Origin: Roseateles oligotrophus
GTDB lineage: Bacteria > Pseudomonadota > Gammaproteobacteria > Burkholderiales > Burkholderiaceae_C
Length of the DNA: 64,000 bases
NCBI RefSeq assembly: GCF_025717515.1
Contig: NZ_JAJIRN010000001.1
Span: 558,001-622,000, forward strand
Direction: 5' to 3'
Shown here: positions 50,631 through 59,489 of the stretch, one piece after another
Numbering within the stretch: position 1 is the first letter of the stretch
How the letters are laid out: every line of letters starts with the position of its first letter
Notes under the pieces: model-generated
What the model was told of the DNA's origin: nothing
Database searches by the model: none
What the model saw: only the letters and a program-made list of their open reading frames with translations
Position numbers and translations under genes: made by a program

Positions 50631-52669
50631 GGGCTAACGGTCGATTGACGCGCATTTCGCGCCGTTTCATTGCTTTGAGCCTGGCGGCGACTGGGCTGCT
50701 GAGTCTGGGCGGCTGCAGCGCCCTGCGGGAGTTACGAGACAGCCTTAACCCCGCAGCCGCAGCCGAACGCCAGGCCAAGGCTGCGCAGAGCTCCGGGCGT
50801 CTGGTGGCGGAGTACCAGCTGGTCGTGATGGCTCCGAGCAAGCTGCGTGATTTGCTCGAGACGCATCTGGACCTGGCGCGCTTTCGGACCGCGCCAGAAG
50901 ACCAGCGCCTGAACCCGCAGGAGCTGCGCCGCCTAAGTGCTGCGGCACCTCAGCAGGCTCGTGCCTTGCTCGAAACCGAGGGTTTTTTCAACGCGCAGGT
51001 CGAGGTCGAAAGCAGCGGTGCCGAAACGGCGAGTGCCAACTACACGCACCCCACCATCACGGTCAAGGTCGAGCCCGGCCCGCAGGCAAAGGTCAGCGCA
51101 GTGGAGATCAATTTCAGCGGCGAACTGCTGGAACCGATCCCGGCCGAGCCGGGGGCCAGCGCACCAAGCGAGGCGCTGCTGCGCCAAACAAGCCGGCAGC
51201 GTGATCGCATGCGCCAAGACTGGGAGTTAGGGGTCGACGAGCCCTTCAGACAAGCAGACTGGGGCAGCGCCAAGTCCGCCATGTTGGGCCGTGCTCGCGC
51301 ACAAGGCTATCCGCTGGCGCGCTGGGCCAACTCGGCCGCCCTGGTTGATACCGAAAGCAATCGCGTGGAACTGAGTCTGGAGCTGAATAGCGGGCCATTG
51401 TTCCGGCTCGGCGAGATCCAGATCGTCGGTCTCAAGCATCTGCCCGCCACCGTGGTGGAGCGACTGGCTGGTTTCGAACCGGGCGAGCCCTATTCAGAGC
51501 GCACGATGCTGGACTTTCAGGAACGCTTGCTTCGCACCACCTTGTTCGACAGTGCCAGCGTGGACATCCGGCCCGAAGCCGCAAGCACCGAGTCGACGGG
51601 CGCAAGGGACGATGCCGTTGAAGCGACCGAGGATGCGGGCGCGCCGGTCTCCGCCAGCCCGGCTACCGCCAGCCCGGCCACTGCCAGCCCGGCCACTGCC
51701 AGCCCGGTCTACGTGCTGGTCAAGGAAGCGCCGCGCCAGCAAGTCACCCTGAGCGCGGGTTATGACACCTCGGCCGGCCCACGCATAGGCGCCGATTACA
51801 CCCATCGCCAGCCCTTTGGTCTGGACCTGCGCTCACGAACCAAGCTCAAGCTTGGTAGCCAAGGAAGTTCGGCCGATATTGAGCTGAGCTCCTACCCCTT
51901 GACCGATATGCAACGCAATGTGATGGCACTTTTCGTTGAGCGTTTGAGCAAGGATGACACCGTCAACAGCAATCTGCGCGCACGCATAGGTCGTAATCGC
52001 GAAACCCCTCGGCAAGATCGCACCTACTTTTTGGAAATTTTGCACGCACGCGATCAGACGCCGCAGGCCATCACCAACGCAGGCACGGTCTCGGGCAATA
52101 TTCAATGGACGCGGCGGCGGGTCGACAGCACCTTGCGTCCGACCAAGGGCTATACCGGACAGCTGCAAATCGGCGGCGGCTACGCCGACAGCACGCGGGA
52201 AAACGGCGGGTTCGGGCTCGGGCATCTCAAGCTCTATGGCTACTACCCGCTGCCGGCTGGTTTCTATGGCTCGGCTCGCACCGAGCTGGGCCAGATTTTT
52301 GCCTCCGACCGGGTCGGCTTGCCCGAGAAGCTGCGCTTTCGCACCGGCGGCGATGAGTCGGTGCGCGGCTATGGCATCGATGATCTCGGGCCGGTTGACG
52401 TCTTTGGCAACCCGACGGGCGGGCGGGTGCTGTGGAACGGCAGCCTTGAGTTGGCCCACGGCCTGATGGACAGCGTGCCGGACCTGCTCGGCGCCGTCTT
52501 TGTTGACGCCGGGCAAGCCGCCGCCCGCTGGAGCGAGCTCAAGCCTGTCACCAGCGCGGGCCTGGGCCTGCGCTACCGCAGCCCGCTGGGCACCTTGCGG
52601 CTGGACTATGCGCGGGCGATCGAACCGCAGGTCTGGCGCCTGCACTTCAGTGTCGGCATAGCACTGTGA
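50627..52669 (+). CDS. tamA: TamA-like Omp85 outer-membrane assembly protein
   Basis: A 680-residue Omp85-family protein: POTRA-like repeats at about 60-330 (AKVSAVEINFSGEL; LFRLGEIQIVGLKHL) and a C-terminal beta-barrel with GDESVRGYGIDDLG, which contains the family G-x-x-S-V-R-G-Y motif, and FVDAGQAA. The N-terminus ends GLLSLGGC-SALRE, a lipobox-like signal unusual for a barrel protein. A threefold-plus Ala-Ser-Pro-Ala-Thr repeat sits before the barrel. With TamB, encoded next with a 4-base overlap, it inserts outer-membrane proteins. Confidence 0.9.
   Translation: MRANGRLTRISRRFIALSLAATGLLSLGGCSALRELRDSLNPAAAAERQAKAAQSSGRLVAEYQLVVMAPSKLRDLLETHLDLARFRTAPEDQRLNPQELRRLSAAAPQQARALLETEGFFNAQVEVESSGAETASANYTHPTITVKVEPGPQAKVSAVEINFSGELLEPIPAEPGASAPSEALLRQTSRQRDRMRQDWELGVDEPFRQADWGSAKSAMLGRARAQGYPLARWANSAALVDTESNRVELSLELNSGPLFRLGEIQIVGLKHLPATVVERLAGFEPGEPYSERTMLDFQERLLRTTLFDSASVDIRPEAASTESTGARDDAVEATEDAGAPVSASPATASPATASPATASPVYVLVKEAPRQQVTLSAGYDTSAGPRIGADYTHRQPFGLDLRSRTKLKLGSQGSSADIELSSYPLTDMQRNVMALFVERLSKDDTVNSNLRARIGRNRETPRQDRTYFLEILHARDQTPQAITNAGTVSGNIQWTRRRVDSTLRPTKGYTGQLQIGGGYADSTRENGGFGLGHLKLYGYYPLPAGFYGSARTELGQIFASDRVGLPEKLRFRTGGDESVRGYGIDDLGPVDVFGNPTGGRVLWNGSLELAHGLMDSVPDLLGAVFVDAGQAAARWSELKPVTSAGLGLRYRSPLGTLRLDYARAIEPQVWRLHFSVGIAL
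51653..51712 (+). repeat. 15-bp tandem repeat inside tamA
   Basis: Four units GCCAGCCCGGC(T/C)AC(C/T), the last degenerate, at 51653-51667, 51668-51682, 51683-51697 and 51698-51712. Units two and three are identical. They encode a SPATA repeat and keep the frame, so copy number could vary without breaking the gene. Confidence 0.85.
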
Positions 52670-55600
52670 ATGACAAGTTGGAGCCCATGAGCGAATTGCC
52701 TGCAGCCACAGCACCCGGCCCCAAAAAGAAGGCGCTATGGCGGCGCGGCACCGGCTTGCTGCCGAGTGCGCTGGCACTGCCGGTTTTGCTGGGCACGGCC
52801 GGCTGTGTGCTCTGGTGGGGGCTGGCAACGCAGTCCGGCAGTGCGTGGCTGTTGAGCCATGTGCCCGGCCTGCAGATCGAAGCGCTGGAGGGCAGTTTGA
52901 TCGGTGACTTGTCGGTCAAGAAGCTGCGCTACACCTTGGCCGGCTCGGGTGATCGATTGGAAATTGATGACTTGCGCTGGCAAGGTCTGAGCTTGGCTTG
53001 GAATGCCTCGCCCGGCCTCTGGGCCGACCTGCGGATTCAAAACCTGCAAGCCAAGCGGGTGCATGTGCAGCTGACACCGAGCGGCGAGGTCAGCAAGGCG
53101 CCGACCGATTTGCGCCTGCCGCTGGGCTTGCGGATTGATGCGTTAGGGGTCGATGAACTGGCAGTTCCCTCGCTCAGTGACAAGCCTTTGGCCGAGCTGC
53201 GAGCGAGCTTGGCCGTGAGTGCGGACGGCGGCGCGCAGCACCAAATCAAGATCGAAAACCTGCGCTGGGACTTGCTGCAGCTCAGCGCGGCGGCCAGCAT
53301 CAAGACCACCGGGGATATGCATCTGCAGGCCGATCTGGATCTGCGCTCCAAGGCCAATGGCGCTCAAGATTTGCCGGCCTGGAGCGCCCAAGCCAAGCTG
53401 CAGGGTCCATTGCAAAAACTCGAGCTAAGGGCAGACTTGCAAGCTCTCGCGCAACAGCTGCAACTGCAAGCACAGATGCAGCCCTTTGCCGCCTGGCCCT
53501 TGCCACGGGCGAAACTGAATACTCGCAATCTGGATCTGTCCGCGCTCGCCTCCGGCCTACCGCATACGGGTTTGAGCGGTCATGCAGAGCTGCTTTTGCT
53601 TGAGCCGGCGAAGCCAGCGGCCATGGCCACATTGAACATCAAGAGCGAGTTGAGGAACTCGTTGGCCGGCCTTTGGGACACACAGCGCCTGCCGGTGCGC
53701 GCCTTGGATCTGGATCTCAATTTCGAACCCGGCGATCCCGCCACGCTCGGCATCAAGCGCCTGGAACTCTTGCTGGGCAGCGCGCAACAACCGGCCGGCC
53801 GCGTCCATGCTCGCGGCGCAAGTTCCAAACAAAGCGGCAGTCAATTGGTGATCGCGGTTGACGGCCTGAGCAGCGCGGGCCTGGACTCGCGTGTCGCGGC
53901 CCTGCAGTTGGCGGGCCAGATCGAACTCAGCACCGGCCGTGCCGTCAATCAACTCCAAGCGGATGGGCCGCCGCCGTTATTGCTGAAGATAGACGCCAAG
54001 CTCGACGGACGCTTGGCCAGCGGCGGTGCGCTGCCCGCGGCCGCGGCCGGTGCAGGCGCCGCCCCCGGCTTGGCGCTGAGCCTGCAAGCGCAGGCGCAAG
54101 CCTCGCGCAGCGAGCTGAACCTGCAGTCCTTCAGGCTGCAGTCCGATGGCTCGGAGCTGCAAGCCAGTGGGCAAGTCAAGCTGCAGCAGGCCGGTAGCCT
54201 GACGCAGGGATGGCAAGCGCGGGCCAAGGCCAGCGCTCAATTGGCCGACCTGCGGCGGTTTTGGCGCGGCAACGAGGGCAGCAGCTGGCAACAGAGCCCG
54301 CAATCAATCCAAGCCCTGTTCGAGGCTGATTTGCGGGCCGGGCCGTTGCCAAACAGGCAAGCCAACAAGACCGGCAACTTGAAGCAACTGGCTCCGTTCG
54401 GTTCGGCGCGGCTGCAAGTGCTGCCGACCAATATCGGCGGGGTGCCGCTCAGTGCCGATCTGCACTATCAATACGCCGACGGCGGCAAGCCGCCAAGCCT
54501 CGACGCGGCGCTGCAGGCCGGCGCCAGCAACCAGATGCAACTGCAAGCCGGCTTGACCGAAGCAGGCCAGATGCTGGGCGCATTCGACTTGCGCTTCGAG
54601 CAATTGGCCGGCTTGCAGCCTTTGCTGGCAGCCTTTGGCGAGCCCCTGGCTAAACCAAAGAAACCGATCCGCCTGGAAGGCAGTTTGACCGGCAAGCTCA
54701 AGCTGCAAGCGAGCCCGGCCAATAACCCAGCATCGGCCGAGGGCTGGACCTGGCACAGCCATGCCGAGTTGCAAGCCCGAACGCTACAACTCAGCGGCAT
54801 GGCCGGACAAGCGGCCTTGAGTTTGGCCAGCGCCAACCTGGACTGGGAGCTGGACAGCGCCAAAGATGCGCCGCTCGACATCAAGGCGAGGCTGGAGCAA
54901 CTCGGCGGCAGCGGCTGGAAGGTGCCGAGCGCGAGCGCGAGCGTGCAAGGCTCCTGGGCCAAGCACCGACTGAGTTTGCAGGCATTGGCCGAGGGGAAGA
55001 TGCCGCCGGCCTTGATACCTCCCGGTCAAGCGCCAGAGCAGAGCTTGCGCGGCCCCTTCAGCCTGAGCCTGTTGGCGGGTCTCAGCACAGCGCCCAACCT
55101 GGCTTGGCGCGATGGCGCGCAGTGGCAGGCCAGCGAGATCAGGCTGCAGGCGCAGGCTCAGGATTTGCCGGCGCCCAAGCCGCAGGCATCGGCTCCGCTC
55201 AAAGGTGGCGCCAACAAGCCGCCTTGGCTGAACGCTCAAGACCTCAGACTGGCAATGGAATTCGCTCCGCAAGGGGCGCTCAAGAAGCTGCAGCTGGAGC
55301 CTGGCCGATTGGAGATACTGGGCGCAGGCCTGCGTTGGCAAAGCATGAAATGGGCGCCGGGCGCCCTTGCTGTCGATGCAAAAGCGCCGGGCGCAGCAAG
55401 CGTCGATATCGACTTGAACCTCGAGCCGGTGTCGGTGGCTCCGCTATTGGCGCGTTGGCAACCGGATTTTGGCTGGAGCGGCGATCTGCAATTGGTCGGC
55501 TACGCGCGCATCAAGTCCAGCCCCAAGTTCAACGTCGATATTGCCTTGCAACGCAGTGGCGGTGATTTGGTGGTGACCGACGACAGCGGCGTGCAAAAGC

Positions 55601-57048
55601 TCGATCTCAGTGAATTGCGCCTGGGCTTGATTGGCAGCCCCGGTGTCTGGCATCTGACCGAAGCCCTGGCCGGTAGCAATATTGGCGTGCTCGGCGCCGC
55701 CTTGACCGCTCGCAATGACGACCCCGCCGCGACTTGGCCGCGGGCCGACTCCAGGCTGGAGGGGGTATTGGAGGCGCGCGTCGCCAATCTTGGCACCTGG
55801 GGAGCATGGGTGCCCGCCGGTTGGCGCATGGGCGGCAGTCTGTTTGCCAGTGCCGGCTTCGGTGGCCGTCTGCGCGCTCCCGAGATCAAGGGCCGTGCGG
55901 GCGGCTCGGGCTTGGTCTTGCGCAACCCCTTGCTGGGGGTGGATCTGCAGCGAGGCGAGTTTGCGCTCAGCCTCGACGGTGGGCGCGCCCGGTTGGAGCA
56001 ATTCAAGGCCCATGCCGGCGACGGCGAATTGACGGCGCAAGGTGATGTGTTGTTCGGCGACAGTCCGCGCGCCGATCTGCAAATACGGGCCGACAAATTT
56101 GCCTTGCTGCGCCGGGTCGACCAGCGTCTGGCCGTCAATGGCAAGCTCGAACTGAAACTGGATGCGGACGCATTGGACATAGCGGGCCAACTGAGCGTGC
56201 ACGAAGGTTTCTTTGACTTCTCGCGCGGCAATGCGCCGTCACTGGACAGCGATGTGGAAGTGCGCCGGCCGGAAACGGCCGAAAAGGCCGCCGTCGCCGA
56301 TGCTGCGCATACACACGGGGGGACAGGTCGGCGCAACGCCAAAGTGAAAGTAAAAATCGATATCGATCTGGGTAAAAAATTGCGTGTCAGCGGCTTCGGC
56401 CTGGACACCTTGCTGGCCGGCAATCTGCAACTCACGCAAGCCGCCAACGGACCGGCCTTGCATGGCCGCATCCATGCCGAAAGCGGCACTTTTGCGGCCT
56501 ACGGCCAAAAACTCGCCATCGAGCGCGGCCTGATCACCTTTGCCGGCGTGGTCGACAACCCGCGTCTGGATGTGTTGGCAATTCGCCCGACGCAAGAGGA
56601 ACAACGCATCGGCGTCACCATCACCGGCACCGCGCGCAACCCGCGCGTGAAGCTGTTCTCCGAGCCTGCATTGGACGAGCGCAGCATGCTGTCTTGGCTG
56701 CTGCTGGGCCGCGAGCCGGATGAACTCAACAGCCGCGACAACGCGCTGCTGAGCAGCGCCGCGATGGCCTTGCTGAGTGGCACCGGCGAGAGCACCACGT
56801 CCAAGCTGATCAAGTCGGTGGGTCTGGATGATTTGTCCTTCAGCGACAGCGGCGATCAAGCGCAGGGCACCGTGGTGCGCTTGGGCAAGCAGATCTCCAA
56901 TCGCTGGTCTGTGGGCTATGAACGCGGCCTCAACGCGACACGTGGCAGCTGGCAAGCCATCTATCGCCTGGCGCAACGCTTCACCTTGCGAGCCCAATCG
57001 GGGGATGAAAACTCGCTCGACCTGATTTGGCAATGGCGTTGGGAATGA
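52666..57048 (+). CDS. tamB: TamB-like translocation and assembly protein (DUF490)
   Basis: A 1460-residue protein anchored in the inner membrane by a helix at about 25-48 (LALPVLLGTAGCVLWWG), followed by a long beta-rich periplasmic region and the conserved C-terminal DUF490/TamB domain (LHGRIHAESGTFAAYGQKLA, IERGLITFAGVVDNPRLDVL, LSWLLLGREPDEL). It spans the periplasm to contact TamA. The GTG start overlaps the tamA stop by 4 bases; the ATG at 52687 is an alternative. It is the last gene before tRNA-Arg. Confidence 0.93.
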   Translation: MNDKLEPMSELPAATAPGPKKKALWRRGTGLLPSALALPVLLGTAGCVLWWGLATQSGSAWLLSHVPGLQIEALEGSLIGDLSVKKLRYTLAGSGDRLEIDDLRWQGLSLAWNASPGLWADLRIQNLQAKRVHVQLTPSGEVSKAPTDLRLPLGLRIDALGVDELAVPSLSDKPLAELRASLAVSADGGAQHQIKIENLRWDLLQLSAAASIKTTGDMHLQADLDLRSKANGAQDLPAWSAQAKLQGPLQKLELRADLQALAQQLQLQAQMQPFAAWPLPRAKLNTRNLDLSALASGLPHTGLSGHAELLLLEPAKPAAMATLNIKSELRNSLAGLWDTQRLPVRALDLDLNFEPGDPATLGIKRLELLLGSAQQPAGRVHARGASSKQSGSQLVIAVDGLSSAGLDSRVAALQLAGQIELSTGRAVNQLQADGPPPLLLKIDAKLDGRLASGGALPAAAAGAGAAPGLALSLQAQAQASRSELNLQSFRLQSDGSELQASGQVKLQQAGSLTQGWQARAKASAQLADLRRFWRGNEGSSWQQSPQSIQALFEADLRAGPLPNRQANKTGNLKQLAPFGSARLQVLPTNIGGVPLSADLHYQYADGGKPPSLDAALQAGASNQMQLQAGLTEAGQMLGAFDLRFEQLAGLQPLLAAFGEPLAKPKKPIRLEGSLTGKLKLQASPANNPASAEGWTWHSHAELQARTLQLSGMAGQAALSLASANLDWELDSAKDAPLDIKARLEQLGGSGWKVPSASASVQGSWAKHRLSLQALAEGKMPPALIPPGQAPEQSLRGPFSLSLLAGLSTAPNLAWRDGAQWQASEIRLQAQAQDLPAPKPQASAPLKGGANKPPWLNAQDLRLAMEFAPQGALKKLQLEPGRLEILGAGLRWQSMKWAPGALAVDAKAPGAASVDIDLNLEPVSVAPLLARWQPDFGWSGDLQLVGYARIKSSPKFNVDIALQRSGGDLVVTDDSGVQKLDLSELRLGLIGSPGVWHLTEALAGSNIGVLGAALTARNDDPAATWPRADSRLEGVLEARVANLGTWGAWVPAGWRMGGSLFASAGFGGRLRAPEIKGRAGGSGLVLRNPLLGVDLQRGEFALSLDGGRARLEQFKAHAGDGELTAQGDVLFGDSPRADLQIRADKFALLRRVDQRLAVNGKLELKLDADALDIAGQLSVHEGFFDFSRGNAPSLDSDVEVRRPETAEKAAVADAAHTHGGTGRRNAKVKVKIDIDLGKKLRVSGFGLDTLLAGNLQLTQAANGPALHGRIHAESGTFAAYGQKLAIERGLITFAGVVDNPRLDVLAIRPTQEEQRIGVTITGTARNPRVKLFSEPALDERSMLSWLLLGREPDELNSRDNALLSSAAMALLSGTGESTTSKLIKSVGLDDLSFSDSGDQAQGTVVRLGKQISNRWSVGYERGLNATRGSWQAIYRLAQRFTLRAQSGDENSLDLIWQWRWE

Positions 57049-57096
57049 GTGCGCGCCAGTCGTGAGAGAATGCGGCCCGCCCCGACTTCGGGGCAT

Positions 57097-57171
57097 CTCT
57101 CCGTAGTTCAATGGATAGAACGGCCGCCTCCTAAGCGGCAAATGTGGGTTCGATTCCCGCCGGAGGGACCA
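57097..57171 (+). tRNA. tRNA-Arg (anticodon CCT)
   Basis: A 75-base cloverleaf with CCA encoded. The acceptor CTCTCCG pairs with CGGAGGG (one G-T), D-arm GTTC/GAAC, anticodon stem GCCGC/GCGGC with loop CTCCTAA giving anticodon CCT, T-arm GTGGG-TTCGATT-CCCGC, and discriminator A. It reads the rare Arg codon AGG. It is transcribed in the direction of tamB, 48 bases after it. Confidence 0.95.
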
Positions 57172-57213
57172 ATTTCATTGGCCAATCAATGCGCCGTGCT
57201 TGAACTGTGCGCG

Positions 57214-57807
57214 ATGCCAGCAGCCCAAACCAGCCTCTTCAGCAAGCCTAAACGCAGCCGTCTGTATGGCGCCGGCCTTTGTATATTGCTGACCTTGGGC
57301 CCGCTGCTTTGGTGGCTGCTGCTCAAACCCACCGGCATGGGGGTAGTGCTGGTCGGCAAGACCTGGCGGCTGGACATCGAGATCGAGAAGCTGCTGGAAG
57401 AAGGCGAGTCGAGTTGGTGTGACGAACTGCCCGCCGAGGCGCGCAATATCAGCCGCCGCTTGCTGGTTGACCCCAGCGGGGCAAGGCCCGAGCCGACCGA
57501 GCATTGCCGCTTCAGCCGGCCACAATGGCGCACCATGCGGATGGCCAGGGCCGAGGGCGCGGCGCCGACTCCTCCGCATTGGCCCGAAGCCAGACTCAAT
57601 GGACTGCCCGCCGACCAATTGGGCGCCGAGCGAACCGGCAAGCCCGAAGCCTTTTACGAATTGCAGTTGCAGAACGAGGCCGGTCAAAGCTGGACCTGCC
57701 GTTTGCCGCTGGCCGAATGGCAGGCGCATAAACTCGGCGCCCGCTATCGCCTGCGGGTCGACCGTTTTGGCGTGGCCGACTGTGCCAGCTTGCCAAGACC
57801 CAGCTGA
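57214..57807 (+). CDS. Hypothetical membrane-anchored protein
   Basis: A 197-residue protein with one N-terminal membrane helix (LYGAGLCILLTLGPLLWWLLL) and a soluble domain, probably periplasmic, containing four Cys (SSWCDEL, EHCRFS, WTCRLP, VADCAS). I chose ATG 57214; upstream in-frame sequence overlaps the tRNA. No family recognised. It is the only gene between tRNA-Arg and a 265-base spacer. Confidence 0.65.
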   Translation: MPAAQTSLFSKPKRSRLYGAGLCILLTLGPLLWWLLLKPTGMGVVLVGKTWRLDIEIEKLLEEGESSWCDELPAEARNISRRLLVDPSGARPEPTEHCRFSRPQWRTMRMARAEGAAPTPPHWPEARLNGLPADQLGAERTGKPEAFYELQLQNEAGQSWTCRLPLAEWQAHKLGARYRLRVDRFGVADCASLPRPS

Positions 57808-58072
57808 GGCCCCGCTGCCCGTTGCCTGTTGCCTGTTGCAATTGCTCGCTGCAATTTGCGCTTTGGCTTTGCATTTCATCGCAGCACCCTGGGCCGACCC
57901 AAGGCAGCGGGGCAAAGTTCGGCCCTCGCAACTCCTCCTGACGCAAGGGAACTGTGATGTCTGTGCCGACTTCAATTCCGTCGAATCTGCCAGCAAGGCC
58001 AGTCTCACCTGATTGCGAACCGACCACATTGCCGGGAGTCCGCTGCGACGAACCACTGAAGCAACAACGGTG

Positions 58073-58936
58073 CTATTGCAGCTTCAGTTCGAAAATTCGG
58101 CGCTGATTGGCCTTGATCTCGGCCAAGCCATGTCTGAAGCTGGGGATGCTCAGGAACAAGGCCTCTAAGCTGCCGTCTTTGAGCGCGATGTTCAGGCCTC
58201 GCTCGATACGATCGGCCAACTCAGGCCGGTCGCGACTGACAAAGAAATAGACCGGCACCCTATAGTGCAGGAAGATCGATGACTCGACCGCCAGGCCCTT
58301 GTCTGCATGAGCTTGTTGCTCGGACCAGGCCTCGTGAAGCCCGCGCGGAAAGTAATCGAATCTCTTGGCCGCCAGCATTGCAAACAAATTTTCGTAGACG
58401 GTGCTGGTCTCGCCATGCAGGCCGTTGGCTCGCAACACCGCAGTCGATGGCCAGTTCACGCCGGAGCCGGCGCTGAATTGGCGCAGCTCATCCAAGCCAC
58501 GCAGGTTTTGAAACTTCTCTTGATCCTCGGCTCGAATCAAGAACACCCGGTAGTCGTTCAACTGGCGCAACAGCGAAATCCTGATCGGCAGCAAGTCGGC
58601 TTCGCGCTGCGTGTCGCTGCCGTCCCAGATCAGATCAATCAGACCACTGTTGTTTTTCAACTCCAAGACCTGCCGCGGGCTACTCAGCAGCCCTTTGAAG
58701 AACTCGATCCTGTAGGGCCCGTCGCTGGCTTTGGTCTTCTCGAGCGCCAAGCGCAGCAGTTGAGGGAAATAGTTCGCATAGGCCGCCGCACTGGTGGGCA
58801 ATGAAGGCACGATGACGCGCAGCTCCTTGACATTGCCTGCGGCCGCCATGCCATCGGCGGGGCAAGCGCAAACCACCACAAGCAGCGCAAGGCGACCCAG
58901 CGGCGCCAAGCGTTTGAGCAGTTCCAGCAGGCCCAT
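58073..58936 (-). CDS. Periplasmic amino-acid-type substrate-binding-like protein
   Basis: About 287 residues from ATG 58936, which gives a classic signal peptide (RLALLVVVCACPADGMAAA); the frame is open to 59035. The body has two-lobe periplasmic-binding features (GLIDLIWDGSDTQREADLLP, LNDYRVFLIRAED, FDYFPRGLHEAWSEQQ) like orphan family 3 SBP domains. No transporter genes adjoin; it may serve a sensory role. Confidence 0.75.
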   Translation of the reverse strand: MGLLELLKRLAPLGRLALLVVVCACPADGMAAAGNVKELRVIVPSLPTSAAAYANYFPQLLRLALEKTKASDGPYRIEFFKGLLSSPRQVLELKNNSGLIDLIWDGSDTQREADLLPIRISLLRQLNDYRVFLIRAEDQEKFQNLRGLDELRQFSAGSGVNWPSTAVLRANGLHGETSTVYENLFAMLAAKRFDYFPRGLHEAWSEQQAHADKGLAVESSIFLHYRVPVYFFVSRDRPELADRIERGLNIALKDGSLEALFLSIPSFRHGLAEIKANQRRIFELKLQ

Positions 58937-59035
58937 CAGCAGCGGCGAACGAGCCGCAAGCCGCCAGCTGGAGCAAGCGCCGAGGCCCGGGTGAAACGCG
59001 GCCACATGGTTTGCTAATGTGAGATCAAGGCGCAT

Positions 59036-59489
59036 CCGAGGCGGCAGGGTTGGTGATCAAGCGGTGAATCGGTAAAGCGTCGAGCGGCCATTATCTATGG
59101 TCGAGCAAATGCAGTTCATGGCATTCCAGCGAGGCGCCAACTTGCGTTGATGAAGGCCTGTCGCTGCGGCGAGGTCAGGACATGCTTGCCAACATGATGG
59201 AGCAATATATTCGGAGCCTGCGGCAGGAAGTGAATTGCCCCAACAGCATGTAGTTCTGGACGGTGCGTCTGAGTTGCCGCCGGTAGTGCAACTGGTGAAC
59301 CCAAGGGCGGGTGAATCTAGTCAGTGAATATGTTGCAGCGTAAGTCGCCTCAAATAGGCGTCGCGAAATCAAGCCCGCAAATCCATCTCGCTGCGGGCCT
59401 CAATCGGCCGATTCACTGCGACTGTTGGGTCAGAATGAAGACGTGGCGGCAGGCTTACCTTTCCGCCGTCAGACAAGGGAAAAAATAGA
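59036..59489. other. Spacer with no supported gene
   Basis: Short open frames only. I see no dispersed-repeat copy, tRNA or terminator; the promoter of the downstream Sel1-repeat gene should lie in 59400-59480. Confidence 0.4.
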
